Source: Spirosoma profusum
GTDB taxonomy: Bacteria; Bacteroidota; Bacteroidia; Cytophagales; Spirosomataceae
Length of the DNA: 64,000 bases
Reading direction: 5' to 3'
Assembly (NCBI RefSeq): GCF_014699005.1
Contig: NZ_JACWZY010000003.1
Coordinates: 124,001 to 188,000, forward strand
The notes beneath the pieces are model-generated. The model was not told the origin of the DNA. It did no database searches and saw only the letters and a program-made list of their open reading frames with translations. Of the stretch, positions 43,652 through 53,052 are shown in pieces; the first letter of the stretch is position 1; each line of letters starts with the position of its first letter. Position numbers and translations under genes: made by a program.

Positions 43652-44506
43652 TTCGTCAATCTGATTGATAATCCGGGTGTTTTCGGGTGTATTAATGTCC
43701 TGGCCAACAACTTGAAAACCAGTCATTAAAATCGTTGCATCAGAGAATGCGTCGGCAAGCTGATTCACAAACGGCTGAACTTCATGATTGGCAGGCGTTG
43801 ACGTAACAACCGTAAAAATATAGTCTGGCTTATGTCGTTTACCGGCAAATAGTAATTCATTAAATGGAAGATTCTGCCCCAGATAGACAACTTTGTTCCC
43901 ACGAGTGGCAATAACGTAGTGGGCGAACAACAGGTTGATTTCGTGAAATTCGCCTTCTGGTAAAAACAAGAGATATGTTTTGCCCGACTGTTCTTCATTT
44001 TCAGCCAGCATATCGATGGCAACGATAATTTTTTGGCGAATCAGATTGGTAATAAAATGCTCCTGCGCTGGTCCGATAGAACCCGTTACCCAAAGTGTAC
44101 CAAGGCGGCTTAGGAACGGATAAATAATACGAATCATCGTATTCTCAAAACCTGACCGCTGAATATTGGTACTAATGATTTTATTGAATCTGGCTTCGTC
44201 CAGATCAACCATGGCCAGTGTAAGCGCTTGAATCTGATCAGGATAATTCAATTGTTTCTCAGAAATTCTGGACACTTCCCGATTCATGTCCTCGATCGAC
44301 AGTTTGGCTATCTCCGAAATTTTGTAACCATGATCTTTCAGCATCGATATATTCAATACTAGTTTTAAATCCTGGTCATCGTAAGTGCGAATATTAGTAT
44401 CAGTCCGTTGAGGAGAAATAATTGTGTAGCGTTGCTCCCAGATGCGTAGTGTATGGGCTTTAATACCTGAAAGCTGCTCCAAATCTTTTATAGAATACTT
44501 ACTCAT
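43628..44506 (-). CDS. MerR-family regulator with B12-binding-like C-terminal domains (CarH/LitR type)
   Basis: 292 residues. N-terminal MerR helix-turn-helix (YSIKDLEQLSGIKAHTLRIW, about 3-70). A helical cap domain follows, carrying LWVTGSIGPAQEH, the W...EH motif of the B12 cap. The C-terminal Rossmann-like domain has LLFLPEGEFHEINL, where GEFHE fits the E-x-H cobalamin-ligand motif, although the usual following Gly is Asn. CarH-type regulators use adenosylcobalamin as a light sensor or bind another B12 form. Targets unknown. It starts 286 bp from the tRNA-His gene. DNA-binding role firm; B12 or light response inferred. Confidence 0.85.
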   Translation of the reverse strand: MSKYSIKDLEQLSGIKAHTLRIWEQRYTIISPQRTDTNIRTYDDQDLKLVLNISMLKDHGYKISEIAKLSIEDMNREVSRISEKQLNYPDQIQALTLAMVDLDEARFNKIISTNIQRSGFENTMIRIIYPFLSRLGTLWVTGSIGPAQEHFITNLIRQKIIVAIDMLAENEEQSGKTYLLFLPEGEFHEINLLFAHYVIATRGNKVVYLGQNLPFNELLFAGKRHKPDYIFTVVTSTPANHEVQPFVNQLADAFSDATILMTGFQVVGQDINTPENTRIINQIDELIRIAGT

Positions 44507-44760
44507 AGCACGTATTGGCTTCGTTCACAACCGATTCAGTAATAATAAAACAATTTGCTTATGCTCCAACAGAGAAAAGCAGGTCATTTTTTAACAAAAA
44601 CAGCGATACGGTCAGGTAGAATGTCTAGGAATAATTTACTCAAAAAACTGAATTTATCCTGTTTTGTTTAATTTTTATTGTTAAAAAAATAAACAAAAGG
44701 CTGTTTTTTATGAATTGATTGGCTCGACAATAGGCAGACGATAGAACTACGTAGTAAACA

Positions 44761-44787
44761 AAAAAAGCCCTGACAATGTCAGGGCTT
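44761..44787 (-). terminator. Terminator of the tRNA-His gene
   Basis: Read on the minus strand: AAGCCCTGAC, loop ATT, GTCAGGGCTT followed by a run of T. It is a classical Rho-independent hairpin starting a few bases after the tRNA 3' end. Confidence 0.9.
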
Positions 44788-44792
44788 CACAG

Positions 44793-44867
44793 GGTGAAAG
44801 ACGGGGCTCGAACCCGCGACCTTCGGAACCACAATCCGACGCTCTAACCGACTGAGCTACAATCACC
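44793..44867 (-). tRNA. tRNA-His (anticodon GTG)
   Basis: A full cloverleaf can be drawn: D stem GCTC/GAGC, anticodon stem TCGGA/TCCGA with loop TTGTGGT (anticodon GTG, plus-strand 44830-44832) and T arm GCGGG/CCCGT with loop TTCGAGC. The extra G at -1 (44867), typical of tRNA-His, is encoded and faces C73. CCA is not encoded. The acceptor stem GTGATTG/CTTTCAC has two U-U oppositions (5-68, 6-67), which is unusual. Confidence 0.95.
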
Positions 44868-44885
44868 GTTTTGAGTTTGCAAAAA

Positions 44886-44958
44886 TAATGAATAATGGGT
44901 AATGTACAATGAATAATTGCCATAAGCACCGACATTCTTCATCATATATTACCCATTG
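44886..44958. repeat. AT-rich inverted repeat related to the riboswitch insertion
   Basis: AATGAATAATGGGTAATG (left) and TATTACCCATTGTTAATTG (right) form an imperfect palindrome between the tRNA-His gene and the stop of the superoxide dismutase gene. It shares the AATGAATAAT unit with 13270-13400. Confidence 0.6.
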
Positions 44959-44967
44959 TTAATTGAA

Positions 44968-45582
44968 TCAAGCTTGTTTGCCCTGCTGATAGCGTTGTTC
45001 AGCTGCGTTCCAGTCTACTACATTAAAGTAGGCTGCAATATAATCGGGCCGGCGGTTCTGATATTTGAGGTAATAGGCGTGTTCCCAAACGTCAAGGCCG
45101 ATTACAGGAAAACCTTTCACTTCGGCAATATCCATCAACGGATTGTCCTGATTCGGCGACGACGTAACAGCCAGTTCGCCTTCGGGAGTTACAATTAACC
45201 AGGCCCAACCTGAGCCAAATCGGGTAGTAGCCGCTTTCGTAAACTCTTCTTTGAAAGCATCGAACGACCCAAATTTTTTATTAATAGCTTCCGCCAGTTC
45301 GCCAGTCGGCTGACCTCCACCCGATCCCGAAATCGTATTCCAGAATAGTGTGTGGTTATAATGCCCTCCTCCGTTATTACGAACGGCAATGGGCGCGCTA
45401 CTTACGCCTGCCAGCAAGTCTTCGATGGTTTTATTTTCCAAATCGGTACCAGCGATGGCATTGTTCAGGTTCGTCACGTAAGCATTGTGGTGCTTGCCGT
45501 GGTGAATTTCCATCGTCTGTTTGTCGATATTCGGTTCGAGCGAATCACTAGGGTAGGGAAGCGGGTCTAATACAAAAGCCAT
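44968..45582 (-). CDS. sodA: Superoxide dismutase, Fe/Mn family
   Basis: 204 residues, cytoplasmic. Metal ligands as expected: His27 in [11 protein letters not shown], His about 80 in [10 protein letters not shown], and Asp and His in [16 protein letters not shown] (about 165-172). Length and C-terminal [11 protein letters not shown] fit the family. It dismutates superoxide. Whether it uses Fe or Mn cannot be decided safely from the sequence, so the sodA symbol is provisional. The TadA-like gene lies 57 bp upstream on the same strand. Confidence 0.95.
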   Translation of the reverse strand: MAFVLDPLPYPSDSLEPNIDKQTMEIHHGKHHNAYVTNLNNAIAGTDLENKTIEDLLAGVSSAPIAVRNNGGGHYNHTLFWNTISGSGGGQPTGELAEAINKKFGSFDAFKEEFTKAATTRFGSGWAWLIVTPEGELAVTSSPNQDNPLMDIAEVKGFPVIGLDVWEHAYYLKYQNRRPDYIAAYFNVVDWNAAEQRYQQGKQA

Positions 45583-45639
45583 TTTACTTGTTTAGTTAGA
45601 ATGGAAGATATTCGGTTGTGTTAACAAGCCTATCTTAAA

Positions 45640-46074
45640 TTATGTTCTTAAGCGGGAAAAAAACTTCGTCAGCAACGCCTGACTTTCGGTAGCTAGTACG
45701 CCCGTCTCGACCCTGGTTTTTGGATGCAGCAACGTAGCGCTAATCCGGCTGTAGCCACGTTTCGGGTCTTCGGCACCAATCACTAATCGACTCAGTTGCG
45801 CCCAGAACAAGGCTCCGGCACACATTACACAGGGCTCCAGTGTTACGTAGAGCGTACAATCGCTCAGGTATTTACCACCCAGATATTGCGTAGCGGCAGT
45901 AATCGCCAGCATTTCAGCGTGGGCCGTTACGTCGTTAAGTTGCTCTGTCTGATTACTGGCTTTGGCAATAATCCGATTCCGACATACGACGACCGCGCCT
46001 ACGGGAATTTCGCCTTTCTCCGCTGCTTCTTCGGCCAAGCTGAGCGCAATATCCATAAAATACTCGTCGGGCAT
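45640..46074 (-). CDS. tadA: tRNA-specific adenosine deaminase-like (TadA)
   Basis: 144 residues. The zinc deaminase motifs are HAEMLAI (His and catalytic Glu) and PCVMCAGAL (two Cys). The N-terminus DIALSLAEEAAEKGEIPVGA and SNQTEQLNDVTAHAE match TadA, which converts A34 to inosine in tRNA-Arg(ACG). Guanine or other nucleoside deaminases share the fold, but the length and GEIPVGAVVV pattern favour TadA. Probably cotranscribed with the downstream superoxide dismutase gene. Confidence 0.9.
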   Translation of the reverse strand: MPDEYFMDIALSLAEEAAEKGEIPVGAVVVCRNRIIAKASNQTEQLNDVTAHAEMLAITAATQYLGGKYLSDCTLYVTLEPCVMCAGALFWAQLSRLVIGAEDPKRGYSRISATLLHPKTRVETGVLATESQALLTKFFSRLRT

Positions 46075-46100
46075 GTGGAATAAATTTTGTCAAAGATATG

Positions 46101-46197
46101 GCTGAGACACAGAGATACACAAAGACGACACGGAGATGCACAAAGAATAATCCTCTGTACATCTCCGTGTCGTCTTTGTGTATCTCTGTGTCTCAGC
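46101..46197. repeat. Palindromic repeat GAGACACAGAGATACAC (family C)
   Basis: The arms, GCTGAGACACAGAGATACAC and its complement, are about 43 nt each with purine-rich tandem texture, filling the gap between the tadA-like gene and the stop of the Ig-repeat gene. The palindrome ends 2 bp before that stop codon and may act as its terminator. Confidence 0.85.
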
Positions 46198-46198
46198 T

Positions 46199-49100
46199 TT
46201 ACTGCTTCAGTATTTTTCGAATCACCTGCCGATCACCCACCTGAACGCGGACCAGATAAATGCCATTGGGCTGGCCGGTTAGGTCAAAATCGTTATAGTG
46301 GAGCCGGGTTACTCGTTCCTGCAACGGCCTACCCCTTGAATCTGACAACGTAATAACGGCAGGGTTGAATATCAACTGCAAATTTAGTTCTACTGTGAAA
46401 GTCGTCGTAACAGGCATGGGGTATATTTTTACCTGTTGGTCAAGCGAGCTGTCGCCCGTTCCTAACACCGAAAAAACGGCGACAGTAGCTGTACCCGAAG
46501 CAACGCCGGTGCCACAATTATTTGATACGCTAGTCAGCCGATATACTGTATTTTTATTCGGTCGGACTTCTGCTAGATAAGGGCTCGTTGTCGCCGTTCC
46601 TGAATAGCTCTGAAGACTGTCAGCAAACGTAAATGTCCAGGGACCATCACCGCCGAATGTAAAGGTCAGATTCACAGGCATGCCTTCCTGCGCTACCAAC
46701 GTACCTGATAAACTGGCGGTTGGTTTTGACCGGATAGTCAATGGCGTTGGGCTATCGGTTCCCGGAACACTGACTCCTGAATTCAACGCTATCACCCGAA
46801 CGTAGTACTGACCACTTGGTATCGTATCGGGCAATGCTCCTGAAACAGGTGAACGTAGTGCGGTGGCCGCCACGCTGTATTTTTTCGACGTATCGGCCGT
46901 ACTGGCCAGTTCAATTTTAAATCGGTTGTCCTGCGTGAATTGACCCGTAGTTGTAAACGGAACATCAATCGACGTACCAGCGCATAACGTAGTAGTTGCC
47001 AGCGTATTGGTCGAAACGGTGGGTACGCGAACCGTAACCGATGCTGTAGCCGGATTGCCGGGTAATCCCAGTCCGCAACCGTTGGAAACGCCCGCTACCT
47101 GATACGTAGTATTACCACGCGGCACAACTGCAATGGTTGTATCAGCCCGGCGGCAGGTGCCTGTGTAGCCTTCGGAAATGCTGTAGCTGTATGGTCCTGA
47201 ACCCGTAAACTTCAGCTCTAACGTGGCCTTTTCACCCAAATTCACCGTCGCATTCTGGGAACGTAGTGCTAATGTTGGCGGAGCGTTTACAATGACCCGG
47301 ATGGCAGCTCGCGGGCTATAACAGCCTCCCGAACTAATCTGGTAGACGTAGAAAATGTCGCCGTCTGGGTTAACATTGGTATTTTGAGTCGACGGAATGG
47401 GCGTGTCCGATCGAAAACGTCCGTAGGGGTCAATCCATTGTAATGTACTCCCCGGCTCGCCCGCTGCTTCAAGCGGTCCTACTTTTTCGTCGATGCAATA
47501 AACCAGCAGCGTCTTGGCTACTGTAGGAGCCGCAATAGCGCCCACATTTACCTGCAACGTAGCTCTGGGGCTTTCGCAGTTATTGACCGTCTGGCTAACC
47601 AGATAAACCTGTGCACCTGACTTGTCGATAGAAGGCGTCGGCGCGCCAGGAAGCTGATTACCGGCCTGATTATACCATTTCAGGTTCTGTCCAGTAGCCT
47701 GAAGCACTTCTATGTTCTGGGCGGGCTGATCGGTTTGCGCCTGGCAGTAGCTAACATTTTTTACGGTAGGCATACCGGGCAGCGCGTTAACAACAACCGA
47801 AAGATTTGCTTTGGGCCCTTCGCAGCCATCGTCAGATACCTGCGAAACTTTATAGGTCAACGTACCAACATTACTGGTGTTTGGGGTTGGCGTTCCTCCT
47901 AAAAGTTTATCGAACGAATCGTACCATTTCAAATTTTTGCCATTGGCCGTCAAGGGCGTAGCCGTCGCATTGTTGCATAAGCTGATCGGGCTAACACCTG
48001 GAGCCGTAGGCGTTGCTTTCACCTGTACGCGCAGGCTTGCCCGAGGACTTTCGCAGCCGTTTAAGGTCTGGCTAACGTAGTAAAGCGCATTACTCGGCGT
48101 AGTGCTGGACGGCTTTGGTGCAACTGTAGTTGGTGTGCCACCCGTAGCCGACGTACCATACCAGTTCGCAGTGGCATTGGCGACCAGGGAAATCGAAAGG
48201 GCTGGAACCGTTACACCCTGACAGATATCAAGCGCCGACGTAACAGGCGCATTGGGCGTATCTTTCACCTGTACAGGAATAGTCGCTCGTGCACTTTCGC
48301 AGCCATTTACGGTTTGCGTAACGTAGTAAGACGTAGTACCGATAGCCGTTGAGGCCGTGCTGGGAATAGTTGCAGTTGGTGAACCAGTGCCTCCCGTTTT
48401 ATTCACTCCATACCACAACAAATTCTGGCCGCCCGCCGATAAAGCTTGTGCTGTAGCTCCTTCGCAGTAGGCACTGGGTATGGCGATGTTGGGCATGAAT
48501 GGAATAGAACTCACCGTAACAGTGAGCGCAGCCCGTGGGCTTTCGCAGCCACTTACCGACTGGCTAACGTAATACGTGGTTGATCCTAAGCTGTTTGTCG
48601 TTGGTTTAGGCGCAACGCTTGACGCAATGCCACCGGTTGCGGCTGTATACCAGTTTAACGTACCACCCAACGATGCTGTCGCCGTTAAGCTCGGCGGAGT
48701 CTGGTTCAAACATGCCTGGGTCGGATTCTTCACGACAGGTGCGCTGGGCCCGGATGATACAGTTACCGCAATGGCTACCCGTGCGCTTTCGCACCCGTTT
48801 AGCGTTTGGCTAACGTAGTAGTTGGTGGTTCCAGCTTGCGTGGTCGATGGTTTAGGCGCAACACTAGACGCTGTTCCGCCGGTAGCGGCTGTCCCGTACC
48901 AGTTTAACGTACCACCCGCAGAGGGCGTAGCGGATAATGCTGTAGCCGTCTGGCTTAAACAATACGTTGGAACGGGCGTCACGGTCGGCCCGACGGGTGC
49001 TGTCTTAACGGTTACGGTAATGCTTCTTCGCGTACTTTCGCAACTGTTTACTATCTGACTAACGTAGTAATTTGCGGTTCCGGCCTGGGTGGTTACAGGC

Positions 49101-49627
49101 ACGGTTGGCGTACTCGAGCCAGTACCTCCCGTTGCATTCTGGCCATACCATTGCAACGTAGCACCGGCCAAAGCCGTTGCCGTTAATGGTGCTGCCGATG
49201 CGCCCTGGCAATAGGGCGCGGGCGTAGCCGCAGTTGGAGGAACTGGCGTTGTTAGCGCAAGAGTAATAGCGCTGGTAATAGAGGCTTTAGCTACGGTGCT
49301 CGATACAATTCGAATACGATAGCCCGTTCCAGCCACAGCCGTTTTCGGGATGATGGCATTGATGGTTCCACTGGTGGTCCGGGTAACGCTACCGATAACA
49401 GTAGGGTTGACAGGCATAAAACCCGTTGCATCAGATAATTGAGCTGTGAAAACGTTACCCGTTCCAAACGTACCGGTTGCCGTAAAGTTCACAGTAAGAG
49501 CGCCACCAGGGCAAAGAGACGTTGGCGAAAACGTGACACCGGTAAGCGCTTGAGCACCACTACGTTCTGCCAGACAACAAAGCCAGAGCAGAATTACTAC
49601 AGAGAGGTAAAAGCTACGTCCTTTCAT
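46199..49627 (-). CDS. Large exported protein with eight Ig-like modules and a T9SS sorting domain
   Basis: 1,142 residues. Signal peptide FYLSVVILLWLCCLAERSGAQA. From about 130 to 800 there are eight repeated ~75-90-residue modules. Each has Cys near its start (YCQGAS, YCLSQT, ACLNQT, YCEGAT, ICQGVT, LCNNAT, YCQAQT, YCIDEK), a central NWYG-type motif, YYVSQ and a closing GCESPRA, so each could hold one disulfide. Two further beta domains follow. The end, VKIYPMPVTTTFTVEL through GIYLVRVQVGDRQVIRKILK, is a type A T9SS C-terminal domain, so the protein is secreted or surface-bound. It is probably adhesive or structural; no catalytic motif is visible. Confidence 0.9.
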   Translation of the reverse strand: MKGRSFYLSVVILLWLCCLAERSGAQALTGVTFSPTSLCPGGALTVNFTATGTFGTGNVFTAQLSDATGFMPVNPTVIGSVTRTTSGTINAIIPKTAVAGTGYRIRIVSSTVAKASITSAITLALTTPVPPTAATPAPYCQGASAAPLTATALAGATLQWYGQNATGGTGSSTPTVPVTTQAGTANYYVSQIVNSCESTRRSITVTVKTAPVGPTVTPVPTYCLSQTATALSATPSAGGTLNWYGTAATGGTASSVAPKPSTTQAGTTNYYVSQTLNGCESARVAIAVTVSSGPSAPVVKNPTQACLNQTPPSLTATASLGGTLNWYTAATGGIASSVAPKPTTNSLGSTTYYVSQSVSGCESPRAALTVTVSSIPFMPNIAIPSAYCEGATAQALSAGGQNLLWYGVNKTGGTGSPTATIPSTASTAIGTTSYYVTQTVNGCESARATIPVQVKDTPNAPVTSALDICQGVTVPALSISLVANATANWYGTSATGGTPTTVAPKPSSTTPSNALYYVSQTLNGCESPRASLRVQVKATPTAPGVSPISLCNNATATPLTANGKNLKWYDSFDKLLGGTPTPNTSNVGTLTYKVSQVSDDGCEGPKANLSVVVNALPGMPTVKNVSYCQAQTDQPAQNIEVLQATGQNLKWYNQAGNQLPGAPTPSIDKSGAQVYLVSQTVNNCESPRATLQVNVGAIAAPTVAKTLLVYCIDEKVGPLEAAGEPGSTLQWIDPYGRFRSDTPIPSTQNTNVNPDGDIFYVYQISSGGCYSPRAAIRVIVNAPPTLALRSQNATVNLGEKATLELKFTGSGPYSYSISEGYTGTCRRADTTIAVVPRGNTTYQVAGVSNGCGLGLPGNPATASVTVRVPTVSTNTLATTTLCAGTSIDVPFTTTGQFTQDNRFKIELASTADTSKKYSVAATALRSPVSGALPDTIPSGQYYVRVIALNSGVSVPGTDSPTPLTIRSKPTASLSGTLVAQEGMPVNLTFTFGGDGPWTFTFADSLQSYSGTATTSPYLAEVRPNKNTVYRLTSVSNNCGTGVASGTATVAVFSVLGTGDSSLDQQVKIYPMPVTTTFTVELNLQLIFNPAVITLSDSRGRPLQERVTRLHYNDFDLTGQPNGIYLVRVQVGDRQVIRKILKQ

Positions 49628-49905
49628 AAAAGTAGAAGCGATAAAGCAATTGTGTTAATTAAAGTTAAGTCATTTATACTTACGTAGCAGATATGATTGA
49701 TACCGATGCTTCGTAAACAAAATCATGTGGTTTACTAATTGCCATTTAAGGCAACATCGCTAGTGATATTGCTGATTTTCTTATCAAAACCACTTGTCGT
49801 TTATTTAAAACAGAAATGTCATAGATTTCTGATTTAAAGGCATTTACACAGTTGCTCATTATAGATTTTCATTAGGGATGATAGTCAATAGCTTGTCTTA
49901 GCAAT
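49628..49905. other. Intergenic region between two long minus-strand genes
   Basis: AT-rich 5' region of the Ig-repeat gene. It should contain that gene's promoter, but no box stands out. No coding potential, RNA or repeat was recognised apart from the terminator at its left-gene end (49906-49933). Confidence 0.5.
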
Positions 49906-49933
49906 AAAAATGCCACTTCAATATGAAGTGGCA
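49906..49933 (-). terminator. Terminator of the GH3-beta-lactamase gene
   Basis: Minus strand: TGCCACTTCA, loop TAT, TGAAGTGGCA then TTTTTAT. A 10-bp perfect stem with a T tail, 36 bp after the stop codon. Confidence 0.88.
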
Positions 49934-49968
49934 TTAATGTGATAAAAATTTTAAAGTTCGGATACGTA

Positions 49969-52900
49969 TCAATGCTGCACCGCGTTATAAATCACCTCAT
50001 GTATCCGTCGGCGAAGTTTGGTAGTGTTAATTGTAGTATTCCCTGCCGTGGGATATATACGGTTCGACAAAAACACGAAAATCAACTCTTCATCTGGATC
50101 AACCCATACTACGTTACCAGTAAAACCTGTGTGGCCAAACGAACGGGCCGAGGCTTTAGGAGACATATAAACGCTGCTGGCACTTTCCGGATTGGGTTTG
50201 TCCCAGCCTAATGCCCGATGGCTCCGATTGCTGAGCGTTTGAGTGAAGAAAGGAACTGTCATCGGATTCAGGATACGTTGATCTCCGTAACTGCCTTTCT
50301 GTAAATTCATTTGTAACAATGTAGCAATATCACGCGCATTCCCGAATAGCCCCGCATGGCCCGAAATTCCGCCCTGCACGGCCGCCATCTGATCATGAAC
50401 CGTACCGATCAACAGTTGATTACGGTAATACGTATCCTGTTCGGTGGGCGCACAAATGGGCTTTTGCAGACGTTGCAGGGGTGTAAAACCTAGCTGGTGT
50501 AAGCCTAATGGTTTATAAACGTTCTCGGTTACGAACTTATCGAGCGGTTGTTTGCTGATACGTTCTACAATTTTCTGTAACGTCAGGAAATTCAAATCGC
50601 TGTATACATAGGCGGGTTTGCCGGTTTCATCTACTTTACGCGACATCGGCGATTGAACCACCCATTTCCAGACCGAATCTCTGAGGGCTGGTACGCCCCA
50701 AAGCGTCGGTGCGATCTGAAGCGTATGCAACGTATCGTGTGTGGCTGAATAATATTCGGCCTTCAATCCGCCACCTGGTAAACGAGTGCGATCCCAGGAC
50801 GTCGGGTAGTACGATACCATGCCCGACTGATGCCACAATAAATCCTGAAGCGTAATGTTTTGCTTATTGGTGTTACGTAATTCGGGCAAATATAAAGAGG
50901 CTTTCTGGCTGAGGTCTATCAGCTTACGGTCGTGCAGAACCATCACGGCCTGTAACGTAGCAAGCACTTTTGTGAGCGAAGCCAGGTCGTACAACGTTTC
51001 GTCGGATACCTTTTCAGCACCGGCTGCGTAGGTAAGGGCACCAAAATTTTTGTTGTAAACGACTTTTCCTTTACGTGCCACTAAAATTTCGCAACCGGGC
51101 ACTACGTGGTTTTTGACGGCCCCTTGCGCCATCGCGTCAATCTGCGTCAGTACTTCTGATTTCATCCCGACGCTTTCCGGTGACCCCAGCGAGAGCCTCC
51201 CTTCTGGATTTAACGCCAGACCAGTACCCAGTTCCAGTCCACCTATCGAAACGGGCAGTTTTCCACGGGCTCCCAGACCACCAAACAGAATTTGCGGTAC
51301 TACGCGCTGCATGGCGTCGAGTTCCTGATAGGCACAAACCAGGGCATCGGCTCCAACAAACTGAGGTAGACTATAAGGTGAACCGAAAGCGGTAACAATG
51401 ACTTTGGTGCCACGCATCTTTAGCCGGTTAATCAGATCCAGCGACGGTTTGGTGATGCCATATTTCCGGTTTGCGGACTCAACCATTTTGTGAAAGCTGA
51501 GCACTACGGTATTTGCATCGCCAACCTGTGCCAGAATAGTCGTTAAATCTGCTTCCGAAACGGGTTTATCAATCGCCAGCGTCTGGAAGGGAGCGTACTG
51601 ATTCAGTGCTTTCTGGAATAAATTACCTGGCTCGGCTCCAATCGCTATCGATGCCATCCGCAACGTATCGAGACGGTTCAGCGGCAGAAGGTTATTTTTA
51701 TTTTCTGTAACGGTAACGGCCTGCTCGCAAAGTTCCTGTTTCAGAAGCTGTGCTTCCGGCGAGTTTAGCTCCGTCGATAAGCCGGCGAGGTTGATGGGTT
51801 TGTACTGGTTAAGACCTGCCCAGTATTTCGCCCGGAGAATTTTCCGAACTTTCTCGTCAATCAGTTCCTGCGAAATGATACCCTGCTGGACGGCATTTAG
51901 AATATTCAGCGTGGCTTCGCGAACGTTTTCCGGGTAAAGCAAAATGTCGTTCCCAGCAATCAGCGCCCGTAGGTTTACGTCCATGGCTTTCGGCGACCGG
52001 CTGATGCCTCCCATATTCAGCGCGTCTGTAAAGACTAAACCTCTGAATCCCAGCTCTTTTTTTAATAATTCGGTAACAATTTTCTCTGACAACGTAGCAG
52101 CCAGCGCGGGCGTATTATCCATAACCGGTACGTGCAGATGGCCCGTAACAATGCCCATCAGACTATCGGCAATGAGTTTGCGAAACGGATACAGGTCGAT
52201 TTCGCGCATATCTTCGGGAGAACGACTAACCGTTGGCAGCGTATGATGCGAATCGGCGCTGGTGTCGCCGTGGCCGGGAAAATGCTTCGCGGTAGCAATT
52301 ACGTGCGTCTGTTGCAAACCGCGCATGTAGGCGGAAGCTTTCAACGCTACGTTCTCTCTCGATTGGCCAAATGAACGAACACCAATCACCGGATTTGCTG
52401 GATTGCTGTTTACATCCGACACGGGCGCAAAGTTGATGTGAATACCCAGCCGCTGGCACTGCCGTCCAATCTCAGCGCCCATGCGGTAAATCAGTTCATT
52501 GTCCTGAATGGCGCCGAGGGACATTTGCTTCGGGAAATCCATGGCACTATCCAGTCGCATACCAAGACCCCATTCGCCATCGATACCGATTAGCAAAGGT
52601 ACTTTCGACTGAGCCTGATACCGATTGGTCAGCACTGCCTGCCGATACGGGCCTCCCTGGAAGAAAATCAAACCCCCGATATGATTGGATTGAATCAGAT
52701 GATCGATGTATTGATTATGGTTTTCGCTGCGGTTCGAGAAAGCAGCTACCATAAAGAACTGCCCAATTTTCTGCTCCGGCGTCAGTGTCTGGAAAACACT
52801 ATCTACCCAATGCGTACCACTGTCAGGTAGCGTGAATACTTCGACAGGACGAGCATCGGGACCAAACTTATAGGAAGCAATTTTAGCACGTGTCGGAAGG

Positions 52901-53052
52901 GAAACCGAGGTTTTAGGTGCCGCTTTCGTGATCGCTGAATGGGCAAGGCGAACCCAGAATTTGCGGTCTGGTTTCATTAAGCCGAAAGCCGTCAGCAAAC
53001 TCACGAACAGGAGTGCGACAAGTAAAAAGGGTCGTACAACGGTGTTCTGCAT
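49969..53052 (-). CDS. GH3 beta-N-acetylglucosaminidase fused to a serine beta-lactamase-like domain
   Basis: 1,027 residues with N-terminal signal or anchor (PFLLVALLFVSLLTAFGLM). Residues ~75-430 are a GH3 NagZ-like domain: IGIDGEWGLGMRLD, and the family motif KHFPGHGDTSADSHHTLP with the catalytic Asp-His pair. A GH3 second domain runs to about 600. Residues ~640-1020 are a PF00144 serine hydrolase with SLTKVLAT (SxxK), YSDLNF (YxN) and FGHTGFTGN. Both activities act on peptidoglycan or muropeptides (GlcNAc removal; D-Ala or esterase chemistry), so a two-step murein recycling enzyme in the periplasm is the likely role. This fusion is known in Bacteroidota. Confidence 0.92.
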   Translation of the reverse strand: MQNTVVRPFLLVALLFVSLLTAFGLMKPDRKFWVRLAHSAITKAAPKTSVSLPTRAKIASYKFGPDARPVEVFTLPDSGTHWVDSVFQTLTPEQKIGQFFMVAAFSNRSENHNQYIDHLIQSNHIGGLIFFQGGPYRQAVLTNRYQAQSKVPLLIGIDGEWGLGMRLDSAMDFPKQMSLGAIQDNELIYRMGAEIGRQCQRLGIHINFAPVSDVNSNPANPVIGVRSFGQSRENVALKASAYMRGLQQTHVIATAKHFPGHGDTSADSHHTLPTVSRSPEDMREIDLYPFRKLIADSLMGIVTGHLHVPVMDNTPALAATLSEKIVTELLKKELGFRGLVFTDALNMGGISRSPKAMDVNLRALIAGNDILLYPENVREATLNILNAVQQGIISQELIDEKVRKILRAKYWAGLNQYKPINLAGLSTELNSPEAQLLKQELCEQAVTVTENKNNLLPLNRLDTLRMASIAIGAEPGNLFQKALNQYAPFQTLAIDKPVSEADLTTILAQVGDANTVVLSFHKMVESANRKYGITKPSLDLINRLKMRGTKVIVTAFGSPYSLPQFVGADALVCAYQELDAMQRVVPQILFGGLGARGKLPVSIGGLELGTGLALNPEGRLSLGSPESVGMKSEVLTQIDAMAQGAVKNHVVPGCEILVARKGKVVYNKNFGALTYAAGAEKVSDETLYDLASLTKVLATLQAVMVLHDRKLIDLSQKASLYLPELRNTNKQNITLQDLLWHQSGMVSYYPTSWDRTRLPGGGLKAEYYSATHDTLHTLQIAPTLWGVPALRDSVWKWVVQSPMSRKVDETGKPAYVYSDLNFLTLQKIVERISKQPLDKFVTENVYKPLGLHQLGFTPLQRLQKPICAPTEQDTYYRNQLLIGTVHDQMAAVQGGISGHAGLFGNARDIATLLQMNLQKGSYGDQRILNPMTVPFFTQTLSNRSHRALGWDKPNPESASSVYMSPKASARSFGHTGFTGNVVWVDPDEELIFVFLSNRIYPTAGNTTINTTKLRRRIHEVIYNAVQH

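Noticed and set aside
46199-49627. Tandem DNA repeat array suggesting a satellite
   Set aside because: The periodicity is that of Ig-like protein modules in a continuous reading frame with a signal peptide and T9SS domain.
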